Origin: Setaria digitata
Taxonomy: Eukaryota > Nematoda > Chromadorea > Rhabditida > Setariidae
Direction of reading: 5' to 3'
DNA length: 64,000 nt
Assembly: GCA_003640385.1 (NCBI GenBank)
Contig: RCAB01000211.1
Span: forward strand, 38,729 to 102,728
In this document: piece by piece, positions 48,370-61,100 of the stretch
How positions within the stretch are numbered: the stretch's first letter is position 1
How the letters are laid out: each line of letters starts with the position of its first letter
Translations under genes and position numbers: made by a program
The notes under the pieces: model-generated
Databases searched by the model: none
Told to the model about the DNA's origin: nothing
What the model saw: the letters and a program-made list of their open reading frames with translations, nothing else

Positions 48370-51300
48370 ATGACTACATCACAAGAATTTGCCAATATGC
48401 CGCGAACAATATTTGACAAAGGTTAGCTTCTTCCTCACAGTGATAGGATTGTTTCGGTGTATTAATACCCGAGATACAATGAGGTTATCCGCAGTGTTTT
48501 TGTGCTTTAGAAAATAAGGAATAATTTTGGAAATGAGTTGCCTGAGAAATGGAGGGTATCATATTTCCAGGGTTTTGAGGTCAAGAAATAAAAGTCTCTT
48601 TTCACCTCAAATTTACTGGAACTTTGCGTAATTAAAGTCGAAAATTTTTGTTTTAAGCATGCACAATGTTTTTTCTTACTGATTCTCTTTTTTGTCCTGA
48701 TTAGGCTGTTCGTTAGTGCACATTCACTTACGACGAAACTGCATCATTATTTGCGATTGAAATTTTCAGCAGATAATACAGATTTGGATATAAGTGATGA
48801 AATGGAAGAAGTCCGGGAACTCTTATATGAATTGATCAAAAGCAATTTTTCATCTGGTGTTATGGTAGAGCATTTGGCGAAAATATATAAAGAAAGGTTT
48901 TGTATTAGGATTTTAAATTTTTGAATGATTGCTTTATAATTTGAAAAAGTGGCTAGATTTTTCTTGTTTTCTGTGACAGCTTGTTACTTCCCAAATCTCT
49001 AGACGAGAAATGTATTTCCATATGATGGAGTTTGTTTCCCCATTCTGCTGTGGCTTTTGTCTTTGTTGGAAAAGAAGCTTGCTTACTTTTAAATTTCTTT
49101 TTTTTTTTTTTTTTTTGATGTTTGCAGTTCGTGAAACTTCCCAAGCTTCAGTGAGGGAATATGCTGTAATGAATGTGAATATACTGTAATTCTTATTTTC
49201 ACATTCATGGCATGGAGTAGTATTCTTGAAAAGTGTTCCTTCTATGAATAATAATGAAATAATATGCAGTTTATAGAAATTTTTATTACAGATGGTATGT
49301 CTTTAATATTAAGATTGAAAACATATGTGTTGTATGTTTATGTCCAAAATTTCAATCATTTTTCTCAACTTCAAAATTTTACAGCTATGAAACGCGTGGT
49401 TTAGGACCGCTGCTTCCAGTTAATTGGCTTGATCATATAAAAGTTGCGGAAGAATTTGAAGTCGTCAATCGTGGTCCGATTGCGATGGTTTATACACGTC
49501 AGCGGGATGCACCGCCACTTTTTATCGAACCAGTGTCTAATTCATTGAGTAAGTTTATAGGTATCAAGTTTTTTACAATTTATTTATAGAAAAACTGATG
49601 ATGGATTTCCGGAAATTGAAAATTTTTGGCAGGATTAATGAATAATATTAACGCTTAACATTTTCCTTTATTAACTAATAAGAAATTTACAAATTAAATT
49701 TGCACGCTATTATCCTAGTAGAAAATTGTTATATTTGACGCGTCAGCGTGCGTACTTGCCATCTTTTTACTGCTGATAGCAAAATGCGTCTGTAAGAAAA
49801 ATTCATCTGAAATGTTTACTTTGTAATTTTTTTCCCCAGCAACAGTAGTCGAGTGGGTTAAACATAATGGTTTAATGGTGAAGAGTCTCCTACACAAAAT
49901 ACTTTATACTTGGAAAACGGGTTTCACTAAATGACCTGACTTGGTACCTACTTCTTCAGTAATTCATGAAAGATTTATTATGCAAAGCTTACGATTTCTC
50001 GCTCCTGCGAATTGTTTTGCTGTGTTTTTCTACGAGAATAACACATGAAGTCATGAGCATCAGTGATGAAAAATGCGTATTTTAATATTTAATATAATTT
50101 CTGTTTGGTCGTCATGCAGAAAGTCTTTAATATAATATTGATGTGGCATTTTATTCTTCATTTTAGACATAACAAAAGGACTTTCGTCACCTAGATCAAA
50201 AGAAACAGCTCGAATTAGGCTTACAGATCGAGAGTTGGCACAGCAGGTGACATCTTTCGTTAAACAAAATTTAAGTGATCTAGATTTTTTTTTTTTTTTT
50301 AGGTGATTTAAGTGTTCTTTAAGTGATCTAATCTCGTATTAGAGTTTCACAATCACATTTTTTAAATTAAGTATCTAATTGAATGTTAGATATTGATGGC
50401 AATATTGAAGTGACGATAGTGAAAATACTGGTAAAGTTTTCTTTTATTAGTTTTAGATGAAATCGATATTATCATTCGAGCCGATCATTTGTCCATCAAC
50501 AGTAAGCGTTATTGTGATGAAATGTGATGATGATTCCATGGATATTTATGTACAATTGGCCGGTACAAGGAATAATTTTGAGCTGTTGCGATCAGCAATG
50601 GACTCCCATTATGAAGAGCAATCATCTGGTGAACCAGTCGCGGAACCTGAGGTTGGTGGTGTTTATGCAGTTCGTGAAGCGGATGGACACTGGTATCGAG
50701 CATTATTAAAAGTGAGTGAAAATAATGTATTCATTTTGTTCGGACTTTAGTTCTCGTTTCTGAATTGCTATTTTTTAACTAGCAGGATATTATATTGAAA
50801 AGAGAACCCAAATTCAAATCTAATCTTAAATTTGATTAGTTGTTTTTTATTTGGCAGCTAATTATAAACATTTTTGTCACCTAATTAACTTTCACTATTA
50901 TTGTAACAATTCTACTGCGAGAAATAAATTCAGTGATTCTTACTTTATATTTTGAAGGTTTTTTTTAAGACCATATCTTATTAATTAAAATCTTAGAGTG
51001 TTGATAGCTCGAAACAATTTCATTGTTATAAAAAATTAATGTGGAATTTTTTTTTTCTGAGTAGGTTCCAGAGTACTTCACATTGCTAGACAATGGTCGA
51101 GTGATGCATGCGAATGGTGCAATAATTCGGCGTCTTCGTGCGGAGTACGCACTTCCAAGGATATATCCCATTTATGCCTTCATTGTCACATTGGACAAAA
51201 AATGTGACAATGCCCCATCTCTGTGTATTTTGCGAACTGCTTGCCATACTCAGCTTCCATTACCGGTAGGTTTATTACAGTTAGAAATTCAAAATTTAAA

Positions 51301-53288
51301 GACAAAACGGATGAAATTATTAGCTAGTGTCAATTTTAAGGCCAATCAATACAACATAGTTATCAGTAACCTTCGACTGATAATTGTATCAGAGATCTCA
51401 TTTATTAATTCCGATTCAGAAGTAAAATTTCACATTCATTAATTTGTTTCTTCGAAATACTTAATGAGTTGTGAATTGAATAATTTACTGTATAGTAAAA
51501 CTTGGAACATTTCGTGTTCGATCTTTTCATGCAAAACTTTCTCTCCTGAGGAGTAATCAGTTGAAATCCTACAGCTGTATAAAGAATTGAAGTTAATTAA
51601 CGTTACCATCTACTTTAAGTGTCACTTTTCCGGCAGTGAACCTAATATAGTGTCTCAAAACTTTAGGAATATTTCTTGTCTTGAAAAAATATCAAGAACA
51701 AACGAATAGAAACGGAAAGCATAAGATTTTCTCGCTTACTTTGCCCGCGTTCAGCTTTTTAGCTACGATTCATAACCGGCTATATCGAAAATGGATTAAC
51801 AAAATATAGCGTTCAAAGTTCGATCGTGTGGATTAAGGAGCGGAAGGAACGCGAACAGTGAGTTTCTTTTGCTATTTCAGAAAATTTCGAAAGTTTGATG
51901 AAATTTGATTCGAAGAGTTAAGCGGTTCGAATATTTTCTTATGATTTTTTTCTTTATTGATTTTTACGTGAGTTAAGATCAGTTTATGATGTTTTGAAAC
52001 GGTGCTTAAGTTATGTTTTTTCTTTCTTAAGTTTTTTGCTATATATTAAAAGCAGTTCTGATGAACGAAAACTTTCATGATATCTAGCACTAAGTTCATA
52101 GGGATTTAGAAAGTTCATTTCTTTATGAAATTTATTAAAAAAGCGGTTATGTGTTCTTCCCGCTGGATATTTATTGTGACCACTGTTTGTATAATAAAAT
52201 AATGGGTGGTTTCGGTTAATAGATAAAATGAGTAAAGCAATTCATATTAAACAAAATGATTCTATTAAGAGAAAATTTGGCAATAAAATTTATTTGTATA
52301 ACAGAAATGTGATAAAAGTAATACCAGTATCGCCACAGTATTCGTTATCCGCTGGAGGAGTGGAGTTAATTGCCATGGAGCTAAGTGACATGCCAAAGAA
52401 ACGCTTCGCTGCTCATGTCTTAGCCGTATTCGATGCTGATAATATCAGTATACGACAATGTTCCTTTGTACGTTACTCATTATAACATTTCAATTACATC
52501 GTAATGAATCGCTTTCTTATATTTCAAAATTCGTTGATTTTTTTACTTTTAGGCAAATCCCAACTCTTAGGCTATATGAAAATTTTAGGATCCAATTCCT
52601 GATTATATAACTAGTGCAGTGAAACGAGATTCTTTGGCGCAACCATCACCACCACCTTTCAATGAGTTAATACCAGGTCGTTTCTATGCTGCAAAATTTC
52701 TTCCAAACGCAAACTGGGAGCGTGTACAGTTGATTGGCCCAAGTGCTGTTGATGCTGATTGTTTTCGAGTGTATGCTGTTGATATCGGTTTATTTGGTAT
52801 TGTCAGGAAGTCAAATATTCGTCATCTTAAAATCCCAAATGGATTACGGAAAATTTTAATGGCGAAATGTAAGGTAGTAGTTTTCGATCTTTTGTTCGAG
52901 TAATCGTATTTTAATTTATGGTAATATTTATTACCAGTGACTTAGTGATTACTGTTGATTTTGTGGGGTGCTTATAACCAAAAAAATATATAATCAATTT
53001 TTTCTTTTTATACTGAAAGCTTGAATACTTTTATTTTTGAACACTTTTTAGATAGCGGGAGTTAGGCCAAAAAATGGTGGCGGAATATGGAGTCGTGAGG
53101 GTCAAGCCGTGGTGTGCAACGTTTTAACTGGTGCAGAGCACGTCGAAGTTGAACCAGTCAGTGAATGGGAGTTATTTGGGAATCCAGGTTGTACTGTGGT
53201 ACCATTTGCGACTGTTCATATCTTTGCGGACGGTAATAATGTTGGTCAAATGATCATTGAACAAGGATATGCTCTGCGTTCGGAATGA
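48370..53288 (+). CDS. LOTUS (OST-HTH) plus Tudor domain protein, LOTR-1/TDRD5/7-like
   Basis: Proteins of this architecture sit in germ granules and act in piRNA or small-RNA pathways; LOTUS domains bind DEAD-box helicases or G-rich RNA, and Tudor domains bind methylated arginines. Exon 1 (48370) is MTTSQEFANMPRTIFDK. Residues about 20-110 form the LOTUS domain: VRELLYELIKSNFSSGVMVE, HLAKIYKERYETRGLGPLLP, VNWLDHIKVAEEFEVVNRGP. A linker ETARIRLTDRELAQQ follows. A first Tudor-like unit has VSVIVMKCDDDSMDIYVQL and GGVYAVREADGHWYRALL, and a second has PGRFYAAKFLPNANWERVQL with FRVYAVDIGLFGIVRKS. The last exon, IWSREGQAVVCNVLTG to EQGYALRSE, ends TGA 53288. Exon joins are in phase except around 51280-52360, where the acceptor of the next exon (best guess CCACAG/TAT near 52340) is uncertain. 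A second start at 52228 is an alternative. Confidence 0.78.
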
Positions 53289-53883
53289 TGGTTCACTAGA
53301 AGTAACGATCCAAATAATACCAAACGTTTTCATTATTTGACTCATTCAATGTGATTCATTTCGTAACTTCCACATAATTTATAGGTTTCATGGAAAGGTT
53401 TCTGTTCCTCACATTAAACTTTAGATATGCCATATTTCGTTTAAAAAAAAAAAAAAAAAAAAAAAAAAGGGAATTACGGCGCTGCACGCACAATTTAATG
53501 CCCTAAAATAATTACTGTAATCAGTTTTAGAAGAAATTTTATTAAAACAATTACGGTTATCATCTATAAACGCAACACGGGTTGGAGATAAATGTATTGA
53601 TTCAGTGTCTTTTGTCTCTCACCTTTCTCTCTCTGCCTCTCTCTCTTTCTCTATCTCCGAAAAGAAAAATACTGATTACCAGTTCTAATCTGCTGTAAAA
53701 AGAATTGTAGTAGTAAGGAATATTTAACGGAGTACTTTTTGAAATCAATAAGTATCATTTGATGAGAATTGACAATATGTTTATGAAGTTTTTTTTCAAT
53801 TTCTTCCTCAACTTGGCAAGTTTGGTTATTAGAAACAGTCACTGAAAGGGAATAAAGTACATGTGATGAAATTCAGTAAACTA

Positions 53884-53955
53884 TGTATGTATTATCTTCA
53901 TCCGCTTTTATCATCAAGTTTCTGCGCGATTTCCTGAGGAAAAGAAAATTTTTTC
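53884..53955 (+). repeat. Direct repeat, copy 1
   Basis: About 72 bases starting TGTATGTATTATCTTCATCC, repeated 212 bases downstream with a few substitutions. Confidence 0.85.
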
Positions 53956-54095
53956 TCTTTAATCTTCCTTGCATTGTGCGAAGAAAACTTGCGATTTTAC
54001 TATTAGGTTCTTTTAATATATTAAACAGTTTTGTCGCAATGCCTACAGCTAGTTTCAGGATTAGTGGAGAAAGGAGTATTTACTATTTCATCAGT

Positions 54096-54167
54096 TGTAT
54101 GTATTATCTTCATCCGCTTTTATTATCAAGTTTTTGCGCGATTTCCTGAGGAAAAGGAAATTTTTTG
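54096..54167 (+). repeat. Direct repeat, copy 2
   Basis: The second copy of the 72-base unit. It differs at scattered positions (for example TTATTATC against TTATCATC), so it is a genuine diverged duplication. Confidence 0.85.
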
Positions 54168-56703
54168 AGAATTTCATCATCCACAGTGCTTATGATTTCA
54201 TTCACTAATAGTTGTTTTGAATGAAGTGAGTAGTATGCTTGTTCATTTTCTTTATTTTAATATAATTTGCGTTCAGTAAGTAGTTTTCAGTATTTGTTTG
54301 AAATTTTTCCTTACATAATAACTTTTAAATGGATCGCTAATTTTATTTTCCTTTCTTGTCTTTTAACACTAGCTTATATATGCTTATAATTTTTATAAAA
54401 TAACTTCCGACGTTACAAATCACCCGGTCCACGTCTTTAAATTCCAACAATTTAAATTTGGATTTAATTTGGCATTGTTATTCCCCTTGCGTATTGTCTA
54501 ATATTAGTGGAAAAGTTCATAAATTGTAATTTATTATTTCTAAATATATTGTATCGTGTATTTCTGTGTGATAAGCTTGTATTTTAAAAGTTATGCAAAC
54601 TCATACTATGTGCCTACGTTTTTTTTTTTTTTGTAAGGGTATTGATTATCATTATCAGTATTTGCTTGTTCCTCCTCGAATTCAATTCACGTATTCTGTG
54701 ATACTCATTTGCTTCTGTTAAATTATTAAGGAACATTTTATACTTGATCAGTTATTTGAGGAAAGGGGAATAAGGAGTGAATCGTAATAGCAGTATAATG
54801 GAGAAATTTAAGAATCACTATTAGCGTAGAGATAATGCAACAGTACGGAAGTAATTCCGAGTAACTACACAAAAAAAAGAGGTGTTCAAATCATTTTAAT
54901 TTAGTTTAAACGAGGAAAGTTCAATATCCTTGGCATGTTGCAGTGAAGTGCAACTACTTTGTTTTATTTCTCTTTGATTCAGTTTCATTAAAATCCTGTC
55001 AGGATTTTTCTTCTGTTTTTAAATTATTTAGCTGAATTGTGCTAGTTAATTGATGAAGTTCATGTGCTTTATTACTCTTTGATCAGTACAGTCAGCGAGT
55101 ATTCTCTGTCCCTTTCAATACATAAATTTGATATTGATAAGTTGTGGCATAATTAACTCACTGAGTTTCTTTCCCCTCATCCATCTATCCGTAAAATTCC
55201 AAATGTTGGCACTATCTTCCAACAGTTCTGGCGATTTAATTATCCAAATTTTTAGTTGAATAATATTTATTGTCTACTATCTTTGATTGTATCTAACATA
55301 GAATTAGTTGAATATATCTGTTAGCGGTCAGAAGGAATAAATATGTGAAGTCTAATGATTTGTTGAATTTGGTTAATTTTTTTGTTTAGCAACAAATATG
55401 TATTTAATGTGTCTTTATCGAACACAAATTTTCACTTGTTTTAATACATTTTTCTGCATAGATTTAGTCTCATTAATTTACTTAATGGAAGTATATTAAT
55501 CTTTCTATAATCCTATCTTAATTTTACGCTTGCTATGAAAATATTTGTTCCTGATAATATTTTTGAGGATTGTATAAAAGAATGAGACAATAGCAAAGCA
55601 AACATTGTTACCTGCAGTTACTCCACTCACTGCACCATTGATATATTACTTGTCAAACACCTTTTATTTAAATTGTTATACTACTTTAAATTGATTGGTA
55701 GGGAAACTTGCCGCTTAACTTTTCACTTTCATCCTTGCTTTTTCTTTAGTAATTCTCAGCATTTCATGAAGCATTTTTTACCGACTTGAAGAATTAGCAG
55801 ATGTTAGTCTTTTATTTTTATTTACTCTCTTCTTTTATCTACTACTCTTCATGGAGACGTTATTAATTGAGGATTTTAAAATTTTATTTGCTTTCCTATT
55901 TGTAATTTTTCCCGAAATACAATTAGTGAGTCAGTGTATCACGATTTCAGAGCCGAGATTCTCTATGACACATTAGTAGCATATGATACTGCTTTGTTTA
56001 GAACATCGGTTTATTAGGTTTTTTTAATGACTAACTGGTTGTGAGCAGTCTGCACTAAAAAGAAATAAGTTTGGCGGAAGAAGTGATTTCTTTTGTTATA
56101 ATATTTGCATTTCCTGAAGTAGCTAATTACTGGCATCCGAAATCACCAGATACTTTGCTGCCACTATATGCAATCTGCTGGTAATTCGGTTTTGGTACTG
56201 AAACATGTCAATTTCCTAATGTTGCACAGAAATTCCAATCTATTTAGTTCCAGTAATTCTTTGCTCACGTACATTAAAAGATTAAATGAGACCTTTCTGC
56301 ACTTTTATGAACAGAATTTTTCAGTGAAACTTTGATTCCAATATTCTGATGCATGTGTCATGTTTATCCACAATAATTCCTATAGAGTAAGTGAATAAAT
56401 AACTCTCTTCTTGCCAGAATGAACTTTGTGGCGATATGAAGGTCAACTTGATAAATTTATTTGCTCGGTGAAAATACTTCAATTAAAAATTGAATTGGGG
56501 TGTCAAGAAGTATTTAATGAAAGTTCAAGTGATATCAGTAATACTAAGATCGTCATGCGAAATGCTAAGTCGATAGTCGGATCAGACGTACTGACTGATT
56601 AGAGCAACTGTCGGAAATGCAGCTTCTTGTGGACAATTCAGTTGTACCATGATTTGTTCGTTGAAAGGTGGAAGTAAATCTTTGAGTGCTGAGAGAATCA
56701 TTG

Positions 56704-56934
56704 TTATGCATTTGTTTTTCTTTCTAAATTATACGCTTCATTTATTTCCAGTACAAAAGATAAGAGATGACTCTTATTACACGGATAATTGTTAAAAACA
56801 GTTTTCAACATATCTTTTCGCTCTTGCAATGTCGAAATTTCCTTCCGGACAGTTTCATCAAGAAATAAAAGGAAACTGTAATATTTTATAATGTTCAAAT
56901 CAACAAATCCAACCTTATTTCGATACGACTCCAC
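56704..56934 (-). CDS. Possible small coiled-coil ORF, weak
   Basis: An open frame with a plausible helical segment (LDETVRKEISTLQERKDM, LLSFVLEINEAYNLERK) ending at a stop near 56704. There is no ATG in frame, and upstream joins fail on stops, so it may be a relic exon or chance. Confidence 0.18.
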   Translation of the reverse strand: MESYRNKVGFVDLNIIKYYSFLLFLDETVRKEISTLQERKDMLKTVFNNYPCNKSHLLSFVLEINEAYNLERKTNA

Positions 56935-57880
56935 TGTAATTTGCGCAACAGAATTCTCTCCCCATCGTTACAACATCTGAAGTTTCGATCCGCCTGGAAT
57001 AAATGGAAAAAATGTTCACTTTATCATTGAGTGATTTCGTTTAGAAATAAAACTGATAATGTTACATGGTAGATTAGTTATACTTATTGATTGATTAATT
57101 GTACTTTCTTAGGCATCAGGAGAGTGCATATTAATTTGTCGTTTTGGAATTAAACTCATTCAAACAATTTCACGTATGCAATATTATTCTTTACTCATTA
57201 CTGATTTAAGAGAGAAACATATCGCAATCTACCTGAGTAGACATTTTTCTTCATTTGATAAGCGTTGATTAGAGCTTCCCATATATATATGTATATGGGA
57301 AGTTGTAATATATATTGATATATATTACCCGAAGTATCAATGTTAGGAGATACGGTTTGATGTTGATGATGGTGAGCGATGACTGATAAGGATTAATGAT
57401 GGAAAACTTTTAGATGCACCTGCGTTTAGAGTCACTTATCTACATCAGGTCCTATTTTCCTTTTGTCTCTTTCATTAACAAGCATTGAAATTCTAAAACA
57501 GTAAGTTGAAATATCTGCCATAAATTTATCCTCCTCTTTTTGGACTTCTCTGTCGAACATCATCCTCTTATAGCTGGAAATTTTTTACTCTCCAGCCGCA
57601 CATTTTTATTCATCTCACTTTTTTCCCAATCTAATTTTCACATATTGCCTGTGCAGCTTTAGTTTTTATCTTCGTTCAACTTTGTTAAATATTATTTCAC
57701 TAACGTAACCAATATCGATTATACACCATGCAGTTTATAGATAAAACACTTCCGAGTGGAATCAGTGTAACTTCAGATAGAATTCCCAAGAAAATTTCCC
57801 TCATCTCTTTGTAACTGTCATCCTGTCACCAACGAATTTTGAGAGCTTTGATCTGACTTGATTTTCGGAGCTCCTAATTT

Positions 57881-58140
57881 GCAGTCTTGACGACTTTATT
57901 TTTTTTTGCAAAAAATCATCTATTTCTGGTTCTTTTTTTTAGACAGATGCGCATACGGGTTGACGTATGTCGCGCAATTGTGCTAACTTCTTTAATATGG
58001 NACTCCTAATTTGCAGTCTTGACGACTTTATTTTTTTTATTTTTTTTGCAAAAAATCATCTATTTCTGGTTCTTTTTTTTAGACAAATGCGCATACGGGT
58101 TGACGTATGTCGCGCAATTGTGCTAACTTCTTTAATATGG
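57881..58140. other. Contig join: N flanked by duplicated start exon of GALNT
   Basis: About 120 bases to the left of the N at 58002 are repeated to the right, including the first coding bases of the GalNAc-transferase. The copies differ slightly (AGACAGATG against AGACAAATG, and T-run length), which suggests two unmerged haplotypes. Only the right copy continues into the gene. Confidence 0.88.
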
Positions 58141-61100
58141 ATGATGATTGATGTTATAATATTGTTCTACTTTCTTGATTCTGGTAATAACAGAATTACT
58201 TCAAAGTAAGCTTTATTTTATTTTCTTGTCTTGTAGTTGCTAACATTTTCATAACTAATTTTTAATACAGCATTGGCTATTTAATACATTTTACTTTTCT
58301 CCAGTACACTAACTTTTTCAACTAAACATGTGTTAATTGTTTCTTTAGTTGCAATGATGCTTTGCTTTAATAGCCTTTTTATCTTTATAGCCTCTTTAGC
58401 TTCATATACATACTTGTACCTTCCGAATAGCATTATTCCTGAATTTTGCAGAATTTCTTTCATTTAATTTCTGGATCGAAATGTCTTTAAATTTTTGTTT
58501 CAGGGTTGCACTGAAGCTACGAGGCGATCGTCGGTCGGAAGATGATTTTAGGGCTCAATCAAACGATTTTATTGATCGGGAAGCTATGGAAGAGTTGGCA
58601 GTATTGTTAAAAAGTTTGTATTTTAATGCATTTTATTAGAATATTTTTATTTTAATGTATCTGTTCATCATATTAGGAAAATGTTCTTTACTTTTCATTG
58701 AAGTACTATTTAAGGAGAAGTAGTAATCATTTTTCATTTTTTTTTTTCACGTCTGCATAATATTTGCTATAAGTAAAGTGTTTGAAAAATATGTTTTAAT
58801 CTATGAATATTTAAGAATTAACGTTTGAAAGGAATGGGCCGGGTGAAATGGGAAGTGCAGTAAGTATCGATCCATCGCAACAAGAAGAACGTGCACGAAG
58901 GTTCAAAGAAAATCAGTTTGATGTAATGGCCTCGGATATGATATCTATCAACAGAGCACTTCCTGATTATCGATCATCAAAGTTAGCAGTCATAAAAAAT
59001 TGATAGGATGTTGTTAATTTGTAGATGCAGGATTTACCCGAAATATGCGCTATGATTAATTGTTTACTTGTTAGATTTTAATTGATGAAGTTTCGAATCT
59101 ATAAATTAATTACGCTGATTAGGTGTCGCGAAGCTGCACGAAGATACGATGCAGGCAGCTTACCCACTGCGTCGATAATAATTGTTTTTCATAACGAAGC
59201 TTGGAGCACACTTCTTCGTACGATACATTCTGTTATAAATCGAAGTCCGCTTCATCTCATCAAAGAAATCATTCTTATTGATGATCTGTCGGATCGAAGT
59301 TAGTTATTTTTGACGATTCATTATTTTTTTAATTCTGGCAGTGAAAACGGATACTGTGATTGGACGAATTTTGTAATGGCTGTACTTATGTTTCATCATA
59401 TCTTATGGACACATTCTCGAATATTCCGTTCATTTTAAATAATCTTATTTCTAGAAATTCATTTTTTGTTTCTGTAAATTGGCTTTTTAAATTTCAGCAT
59501 ATTTACGGAAGCCTCTTGATTTATACATAAAAAGATTTTCACTCCCCTTTCATCTGATCCATCTACCAGAGCGATCGGGCCTTATCAGAGCACGTCTGCA
59601 TGGTGCAAAGCTGGCAAAAGGAAAAGTATATATCATTTTGAAATTTCCATCACTAAAATACTGCAATGGATTTAGCAAATAAAATTGATGAATTTTGCAG
59701 AGATTCGAAAGTTTTTACGATAATCTTTCGAAGTGTCGCTTTCCAATTTATTAATATGCTTTTAAATTCTATTATTGATTTTAACTCGGGAAAAACATTA
59801 TGATGACATTAAATATGAATGATTCTAATACCACTGACTTATTCCGCCACTAAATCTGTAGTTATTTTTTCCAACCTTCAGTTTTTAGGTTCTTTTGTTT
59901 CTGGATGCTCATGTTGAGGTAACGGAGGGATGGTTGGAACCACTGTTAGATCGTGTGTCAGCTGACCGGAAGCGAGTTGTGGCACCAATTATCGATGTCA
60001 TTTCGGATGAGAATTTCGAATACATTACTGCTTCTGATGTTACTTGGGGTGGTTTCAACTGGCATTTAAACTTTCGTTGGTATCCAGTAAGTTTCGTTTG
60101 GCAATTCTTGTCCTTTTTTGTTTTCGATATTACAGTTGGTGAAGTTAAACAGATCTAGAACGATATTTCATAAGTTTTAATTGGTTCGGATCATGTTACT
60201 GTTATTTGAAAACTTTGGTATGATTTTATAGGTACCAATGCGTGAAATGGAGCGACGCAATCACGATCGTTCTGTTCCTCTCCAGTAAGCTTTTAATCGA
60301 TTTTTTTGGTTTAAAATGAGAAAATATATGTCACATTATGGTTTTCACAGGGCTTTAATTTATTTAGAACTCATTACTATTTTCTTTAGGACTCCAACAA
60401 TTGCTGGTGGATTGTTTGCTATCGATCGGCAATTTTTCTATGACATTGGATCTTACGATGAAGGAATGGAAATTTGGGGTGGTGAAAATTTGGAAATTTC
60501 CTTTAGGGTAAAATTTCCATATCTAGTGAATTTCAGATTTTCAGGCGTCTTTATTAATATTGAAAAGTTTTCCAACTGTTTCACTTTTCAGTTATTTTCA
60601 AAAGTTTTTAGGAAACAATAAACTTGAACCGATGCAGAATAAATGGTAGACGAAACACTTATTTCCGTCTAATCAGTTATTTCACATTGTTCATTCTTCA
60701 ATTTTGAAGATTATAACACAATAACTGTACTGATTTCTAAAAAAAGCCATTATGAAAACCAAATGAACGTAAGTTACAATTCTTTTTTAGGTATGGATGT
60801 GTGGTGGTAGTTTGGAAATTCATCCTTGTTCTCGTGTTGGCCACGTTTTTCGAAAACATACTCCATACTCATTTCCTGGTGGCACAGCAAGAGTTATCCA
60901 CCATAATGCTGCTCGTACTGCTGAAGTTTGGATGGATGAATATAAAGATATATTTTACAACATGGTGCCAGGTATGTTTTAGCCTAGTGCGGGATCTCTG
61001 TTGAAGGTCATTGAAATTTTTAGCTTGCATTTTATTGCATATCAAGTCTTTTAGGAGCTTTTTGCTGTTGCTGTATAATGTTTTGTTACTACATCATCAG

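Larger units (their letters stand above)
53289..58086. other. Gene-poor region
   Basis: No convincing coding exon for 4.8 kb. It contains a poly-A run at about 53442-53468, a CT-rich tract at about 53619-53658, an approximately 72-bp direct repeat pair and the N gap at 58002. Composition is strongly AT-rich. Confidence 0.5.
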
